Origin: an uncultured Lachnospiraceae bacterium
GTDB lineage: Bacteria > Bacillota > Clostridia > Lachnospirales > Lachnospiraceae
Direction: 5' to 3'
Assembly (NCBI GenBank): GCA_944380185.1
Contig: CALWGV010000102.1
Span: 1-38,160, forward strand
DNA: 38,160 nt
Shown: positions 33,077-38,160 of the stretch, in pieces
How positions within the stretch are numbered: the first letter of the stretch is position 1
Layout of the letters: each line of letters begins with the position of its first letter
Program-made: the position numbers and the translations under genes
The notes under the pieces: model-generated
What the model saw: the letters and a program-made list of their open reading frames with translations, nothing else
The model's database searches: none
What the model was told of the DNA's origin: nothing

Positions 33077-33919
33077 TCAAAAGAGTCTCAGCTTGACAAA
33101 TGCCTGGTACAAGCCGTCTTCATCCACATCGCCGGTGACAAAGTCGGCCGCCGCTCTCACCTCATACCCGCCATTTCTCATGGCCACCCCTACTGCACAG
33201 GCCTCAAACATGGAAATATCCACCTTTGCATCCCCAAAGGCAATGGCGTCTTCTCTGTCCAGCCCCAGATGGCGAAGCAGCTTTTGCACTGCGGTCCCCT
33301 TGGTGATGCCGGCCAGACCCACATCGCCAAAAAGAGCAGTCTCCCCTGCTCCTCCCCAGGTGCCGTTTGCCATGTCCGCAAACTTCTCTCTGGCGTCAAG
33401 AAAGTCCTGGTAATCATCCAGTACATAGCTGATCTTATTCACATCATCCCGGTACAGCTCGCCCCCATAAATCATATCCGGAAACGCAGCCTCCACCGTT
33501 CTGTTTTCGGCATCCGCCTCTCCCTTTCTCCGGCTGTACTCCCGGATGGCCGGCAGCGCCCGCCGGGCAAAGTCACGGCTGGCAAAGAGACCGGCATTGC
33601 TCTCCAGGTAAAATTCCAGTCCGCGCTCGCTGAGCCAGTCTACGATGTGCCGGCACTGCTCCAGAGAGAGGTGCTGCCAGTCCACCACCTGTCCCTGGTC
33701 CTCCAGATAACTGCCGTTTCCGCCGATCATCCCGTCAAAGCCGATCTCCCACAGTTCAGGATATACCTCCGCCCGGCTCCGTCCGGTACAGATATAAATC
33801 CGATGCCCTGCATCTCTCGCCAGGCGTACCGCTCTGGCCGCCGACTCCGGCACCTGTCCTCTGTAATTTACCAGTGTCCCGTCCACATCGAGAAAAATAA
33901 TTTTTTGCTGCCTCTGCAT
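33077..33919 (-). CDS. HAD-superfamily Cof-type hydrolase
   Basis: A 280-residue phosphatase of the Cof/IIB HAD group. The nucleophile motif is FLDVDGTL (Asp11 and Asp13), motif II is ICTGRS, and motif IV is FGDAKVDISMF. A GITKG segment gives the motif III lysine. Between motifs II and IV lies the C2B cap. These enzymes hydrolyse sugar phosphates, FMN or PLP; the substrate cannot be told from sequence. It lies 73 bases before pepF and has its own promoter at 33955-33983. Confidence 0.88.
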   Translation of the reverse strand: MQRQQKIIFLDVDGTLVNYRGQVPESAARAVRLARDAGHRIYICTGRSRAEVYPELWEIGFDGMIGGNGSYLEDQGQVVDWQHLSLEQCRHIVDWLSERGLEFYLESNAGLFASRDFARRALPAIREYSRRKGEADAENRTVEAAFPDMIYGGELYRDDVNKISYVLDDYQDFLDAREKFADMANGTWGGAGETALFGDVGLAGITKGTAVQKLLRHLGLDREDAIAFGDAKVDISMFEACAVGVAMRNGGYEVRAAADFVTGDVDEDGLYQAFVKLRLF

Positions 33920-33954
33920 TTCTGTTTTCTCCTTTTACAGATTTCGATAAAAAA

Positions 33955-33983
33955 ATTTTAACATCTGGCACAGGCTTTTTCAA
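33955..33983 (-). promoter_or_regulatory. Sigma-A promoter of the HAD hydrolase
   Basis: On the minus strand TTGAAA (33978-33983) and TAAAAT (33955-33960) are 17 bases apart, with TG one base before the -10. A GCGTA-TTCC-TACGC palindrome (33993-34006) lies about 10 bases upstream of the -35 and could bind a regulator. Confidence 0.6.
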
Positions 33984-34035
33984 TCAGGGAATGCGTATTC
34001 CTACGCGCAAATAGATAGCAGTAACATTTTAATAA

Positions 34036-34088
34036 TCAAAAACAAAAAGCTGCCTCCAACCACATTACTGCGGTCGATTGGCAGCTTT
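34036..34088 (-). terminator. Terminator of the esterase gene
   Basis: AAAGCTGCC (34046-34054) pairs with GGCAGCTTT (34080-34088); on the minus strand the stem is followed by TTTTTGTTTTTG. It lies 40 bases after the esterase stop. Confidence 0.8.
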
Positions 34089-34128
34089 CTGTTATTCTTT
34101 CATATTTTGTTTATCTGTCAATTTGCTA

Positions 34129-35487
34129 TTAAAAACCTGTTTCTTCCACAAAAGCGACAAAAGCCTGGGACCATGTGAACCAGTCATGTCCTCCTGGCAG
34201 GTAACCACCGTCGACAACATTATCCATCGGATTTTCCTCAAGATAAGCAATAAAATCCTCGTATTTCTTCTCCTCGCCATCTGTATTCTGTTGAATATTG
34301 GATGACGCTATATCACAGGTGCCGACTGTAATATAGAATACTGAGTTCTCCAATCCCTCCGTATCCTTTACTGCAGACATATCACTTCCAGAAAACGCTC
34401 CAAAGTAAGCAAACTCCTCAGGATGATCAAAATACATATGGAACGTTGTCATGCTTCCCATGGATAATCCACAGAAAGCCCGGCCTTCAGGTTCAGTTGA
34501 TACATTGTAATTCTTTTCCATATATGGAATAATATAATTTAGTACATTGTCCTCTATTTTCTCAAAATCCCAATCATAACTTGTGTTATCCATTGTAACA
34601 ACGATGACATCTCTGCCCAAGTTGGCCACGATGTTGTCTGCGTGCCCCATAGCAAACCATACTGTTTCATTTCCTCCGCCACCATGAGACGCATAAATTA
34701 CATTGTACGGTTCTTCTCGATCTGCATCATATCCAGAAGGGAGATAGATACCCAGATCCTGGTCGTCCGACAGGTTTCCTGTATATTCTACATAAGTCAG
34801 GCTGCCATAATTATCCGACGGCAACACAAAATCCAAATCAGGAGAACCAGTCTGTTTTTCCTCATCATATCGTCCATACACCGGACTTTTTACATCATTA
34901 TTTGTTCCCACATTACTGTTGGCATTCTCCAAAGTAAGAGCCGGATTAACCGGATCTGCTATATTCTCCGTTGTCCCATCCTGATAAGTCAAAACATAGC
35001 TGTACCAGAAAGGTCCGCTCGTAATAGGGAAAGACGCCGTATATGCTCCTGTTTCCTCATCATATATCATTTCTTCTGTATATCCTGAGCTTGACACCCC
35101 CGGCACCAGCCCTGTAGGATACATACCCGCCTGATATTCGTCCGGTGTAAAATAATTTTCCTCGCTTGTTACATCTAAATCCGGACTAACATATTGAAAT
35201 GGTCCCGTCACACTGACAGATTCCAAATTCTCCTGTTCGTCCGCATAATAGACAAAGGATACCGTATAGCCAGAAGGTGACGTTTCATCAGCCTCAACTG
35301 AGACACCTGCTTCCAACCTTTGTACCTCTTCTGTTGCCGCAGACGCAGATACTGTCACCGCTTCCTCTGTTGTCTGAGTCGACTCCTGTACCACATCTGT
35401 CCCTTCACTGGGTGTCGTTGCGGAACATCCTGACATTATCAAAAGTGCCGCAGAAGCCAAAACATATCCCCTTAAAAATCTTTTCAT
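34129..35487 (-). CDS. Lipoprotein esterase (feruloyl-esterase/esterase D type)
   Basis: A 452-residue lipoprotein. The signal ends in IMSGC (Cys21), followed by a Ser/Thr/Glu linker. An E-set/CBM48-like beta domain (about 60-190) precedes a PF00756 esterase domain. In the esterase domain YASHGGGGNE is the oxyanion region, GLSMGS carries Ser342, Asp392 is in GTCDIASS, and His434 is in PGGHDWFTW. Xylan and feruloyl esterases of gut bacteria share this two-domain plan, so hydrolysis of plant-polysaccharide esters outside the cell is likely. The DNA is much more AT-rich than its neighbours, which hints at transfer. It is monocistronic. Confidence 0.85.
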   Translation of the reverse strand: MKRFLRGYVLASAALLIMSGCSATTPSEGTDVVQESTQTTEEAVTVSASAATEEVQRLEAGVSVEADETSPSGYTVSFVYYADEQENLESVSVTGPFQYVSPDLDVTSEENYFTPDEYQAGMYPTGLVPGVSSSGYTEEMIYDEETGAYTASFPITSGPFWYSYVLTYQDGTTENIADPVNPALTLENANSNVGTNNDVKSPVYGRYDEEKQTGSPDLDFVLPSDNYGSLTYVEYTGNLSDDQDLGIYLPSGYDADREEPYNVIYASHGGGGNETVWFAMGHADNIVANLGRDVIVVTMDNTSYDWDFEKIEDNVLNYIIPYMEKNYNVSTEPEGRAFCGLSMGSMTTFHMYFDHPEEFAYFGAFSGSDMSAVKDTEGLENSVFYITVGTCDIASSNIQQNTDGEEKKYEDFIAYLEENPMDNVVDGGYLPGGHDWFTWSQAFVAFVEETGF

Positions 35488-35560
35488 TTGTACTCTCTCC
35501 TATTTCACATACAATAATACGAGTTTTTTCACAATTTTCGTTCGAACTCAACTGTTATGT

Positions 35561-35581
35561 CTATAATATCATACTTTATGT
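35561..35581. repeat. 21-base repeat, copy 2
   Basis: Identical to 33043-33063. It lies about 75 bases upstream of the esterase start and, on the minus strand, supplies a TATTAT -10 candidate with TGGAAT 17 bases upstream. Confidence 0.6.
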
Positions 35582-35714
35582 TTTTATTCCAGTTTATTTT
35601 TTGATTTATTTTATTTAATATCTGCATAGATACTGATAATTTTGCTTTGCCCCTCTTTTCTTTACCCACAAAAAATATACTCTCATCGCAAATAGGATTT
35701 TGTCAAAAAATCAG

Positions 35715-35742
35715 TTGACAAATTTCTCAAAACCCATATAAT
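35715..35742 (+). promoter_or_regulatory. Consensus sigma-A promoter
   Basis: A perfect TTGACA (35715-35720) and a perfect TATAAT (35737-35742) are 16 bases apart. The predicted start near 35750 lies directly before the hairpin at 35753-35794, so the transcript would begin with a long stem. No intact gene follows for over 2 kb. Confidence 0.7.
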
Positions 35743-35752
35743 TTAAGTGTGC

Positions 35753-35794
35753 AGACAAAGAGGTCTCCGCTTTTGCGGGGACCTCTTCTTTGTC
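35753..35794 (+). ncRNA. Stable hairpin at a predicted transcript 5' end
   Basis: A 13-bp stem (35758-35770 with 35775-35787, one G-U pair, TTTT loop) is extended by GACAAAG/CTTTGTC after a 3-base bulge. It is placed a few bases after the consensus promoter. It may be a leader hairpin, a terminator giving a tiny RNA, or an antitermination element of the sugar operon. The tail is not a clean U-tract. The RNA call is tentative. Confidence 0.35.
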
Positions 35795-35989
35795 TCATAA
35801 AGATTCTTCCCTCATATCATTACCATTGGGAAATGGGGCTGCCGGACCGACAGTCCCATTTTCTGCCCTTTTGCCTAATATCCTTTCGCCCAATATCCGG
35901 CAGTTCCGGAAAGGCTGCAATTTATTTTGCAGTATCTGACCGAAAAGATAAGAAAGTCTGGAGAAAAGTTTCATCTGAAGCCCGCAGGG

Positions 35990-36018
35990 TTGATGCCGGA
36001 CGGCGAAGCCGCTACAAT
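35990..36018 (+). promoter_or_regulatory. Promoter of the GH1 pseudogene
   Basis: TTGATG (35990-35995) and TACAAT (36013-36018) are 17 bases apart. An AGGAAGGAAGG RBS and the ATG at 36053 follow. Confidence 0.55.
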
Positions 36019-36028
36019 GGCATCATAA

Positions 36029-37453
<1,425 letters not shown>

Positions 37454-37475
37454 ACGTCTCTGCCCATACGCCCCT

Positions 37476-37785
37476 ACTCATAAGAGTCGGAAGGAATATC
37501 TGCCCATAGAGACAGTCCAGAAGGTAGAGCATGGCTGTCCTGGAGACAAAGGAACCCATCTTGAAACGGCTCTCCGTGCTGGTAACGCGCAGGGCTGCCG
37601 AGGCGAAATTCTCATACGGCCAGGCTTTCTCGGCGGCCGTCACCAGGATGTAGGGAATTTTGGCGCTCATCAGCTCGTCCACGATATAGTTGATCTGGCG
37701 GCTGTTGCAGTAATGGGAGATGAGCAGGCCGCTCTGGCGGATCCGGCTGCCGGCCCGCAGGCACCTGTCCTCCCGAAAACCGTGT
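37476..37785 (-). pseudogene. RpiR-type regulator, SIS-domain fragment
   Basis: On the minus strand the region reads GLLISHYCNSRQINYIVDEL, AKIPYILVTAAE, then STESRFKMGSFVSRTAMLYLLDCLYGQ. That is the C-terminal SIS domain of an RpiR-family regulator, which normally senses phosphosugars next to PTS genes. The helix-turn-helix half is absent: homology stops between about 37740 and 37785, where the opposite strand becomes PTS sequence. Boundaries are approximate. No start codon or RBS goes with the fragment. Confidence 0.65.
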
Positions 37786-38160
37786 ATGAGCAGGTTTTAA
37801 AGCTGTATGAGGCAGAAAAGGGTTCTGCCGCAGGGCAGGAGGCGGCGCAGGCCGGATCGCAGCCGTCCGCTCCCCAGGAAAAAGCCAAGGGAAAGAAGAA
37901 AATTGCGGAGCTTGGAGGGAAGCTGATCGGCTTTGTCTCTGCGGCCGTGACGCCGATGATTCCGGGACTGGTAGGCGGCGGCATCTTAAAGACCCTTCTC
38001 CTTCTGATCACCCTTGTATGGCCTGCCTTTGAAGAGATGTCCACCTACAGCCTGTTGAGCATGGTGGCAAACGTGCCTTTCTATTTCATGCCGGTATTCG
38101 TAGCCTACGGGGCGGCAAAGAAACTGAATGCAACGCCGATCTTTTCCATGGTGGTGACGG
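37782..38160 (+). pseudogene. PTS beta-glucoside EIIC, 5'-truncated, runs off the window
   Basis: The plus-strand frame reads VYEQVLKLYEAEKG, a Gln/Ala/Lys-rich linker, then GKLIGFVSAAVTPMIPGLVG and GGILKTLLLLI. This is the EIIB-EIIC linker and the first helices of EIIC of a BglF-type permease. The EIIB domain with its phosphorylated Cys is missing upstream, replaced by the inverted RpiR fragment. The frame itself is open to an ATG at 37713 and through the right edge. The permease therefore could not accept phosphate by itself. Together with the broken GH1 gene it indicates a dismantled beta-glucoside operon. Confidence 0.7.

Overview
The window looks like the chromosome of a spore-forming Clostridia-type Firmicute, most likely Lachnospiraceae. 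The reasons are the low-GC-type core genes carried in fairly GC-rich DNA, strong AGGAGG-type ribosome binding sites, SpoIIR, a YtvI-like membrane protein, a DUF1934 gene, and a small conserved acidic protein coupled to a GntR regulator. Genus is inferred only loosely. Several promoters use TTGCAA as the -35 box.

Layout. 1-91 is the start of rpsF (minus). 325-1377 is a membrane-anchored alpha/beta hydrolase. 1569-2915 is an XRE-type regulator with a membrane tail. 3254-4222 is a MerR regulator plus flavin reductase unit behind a 19-bp-spacer promoter. 4392-8493 holds aminopeptidase P, an AI-2E/YtvI-type protein and hisC. 8584-12080 holds glmM, rfbB and rfbA (UDP-GlcNAc and dTDP-rhamnose precursors). 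All of 1569-12080 is on the minus strand.

12342-25222 is a plus-strand cell-envelope island. The first unit (12342-16109) is an MBOAT O-acyltransferase, an anchored SGNH esterase/transferase, an ECF sigma factor and an RsiV-like anti-sigma factor. A lipoprotein with a weak RsiV/PdaC-like ectodomain follows (16306-17181). The second unit (17404-25222) starts with a 1090-residue protein that joins a fold-III PLP decarboxylase to a transmembrane segment, Ig-like repeats and an extracellular transglutaminase-like domain. It continues with a DltA-like adenylating enzyme, a carrier protein, a second MBOAT and an SGNH-like protein with Cys in the Ser position. I read this as a teichoic-acid-D-alanylation-like system that may transfer a decarboxylated amino acid. 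It is the best candidate for an undescribed system here. A small lipoprotein closes the island (25378-25929).

26090-28521 (minus) is ddl, murI and DUF1934, so peptidoglycan precursor supply lies next to the island. spoIIR (28633-29301) is divergent from ddl. 29368-33003 (minus) is pepF, ispE, a GntR regulator and a small protein, preceded by a HAD phosphatase (33077-33919). 34129-35487 is a noticeably AT-rich lipoprotein esterase. The right end (36053-38160) is a decayed beta-glucoside locus: a GH1 gene with two amber codons and two frameshifts, an antisense fragment of an RpiR regulator, and a PTS permease lacking its EIIB domain.

No tRNA, rRNA, CRISPR array, transposase or integrase was seen.
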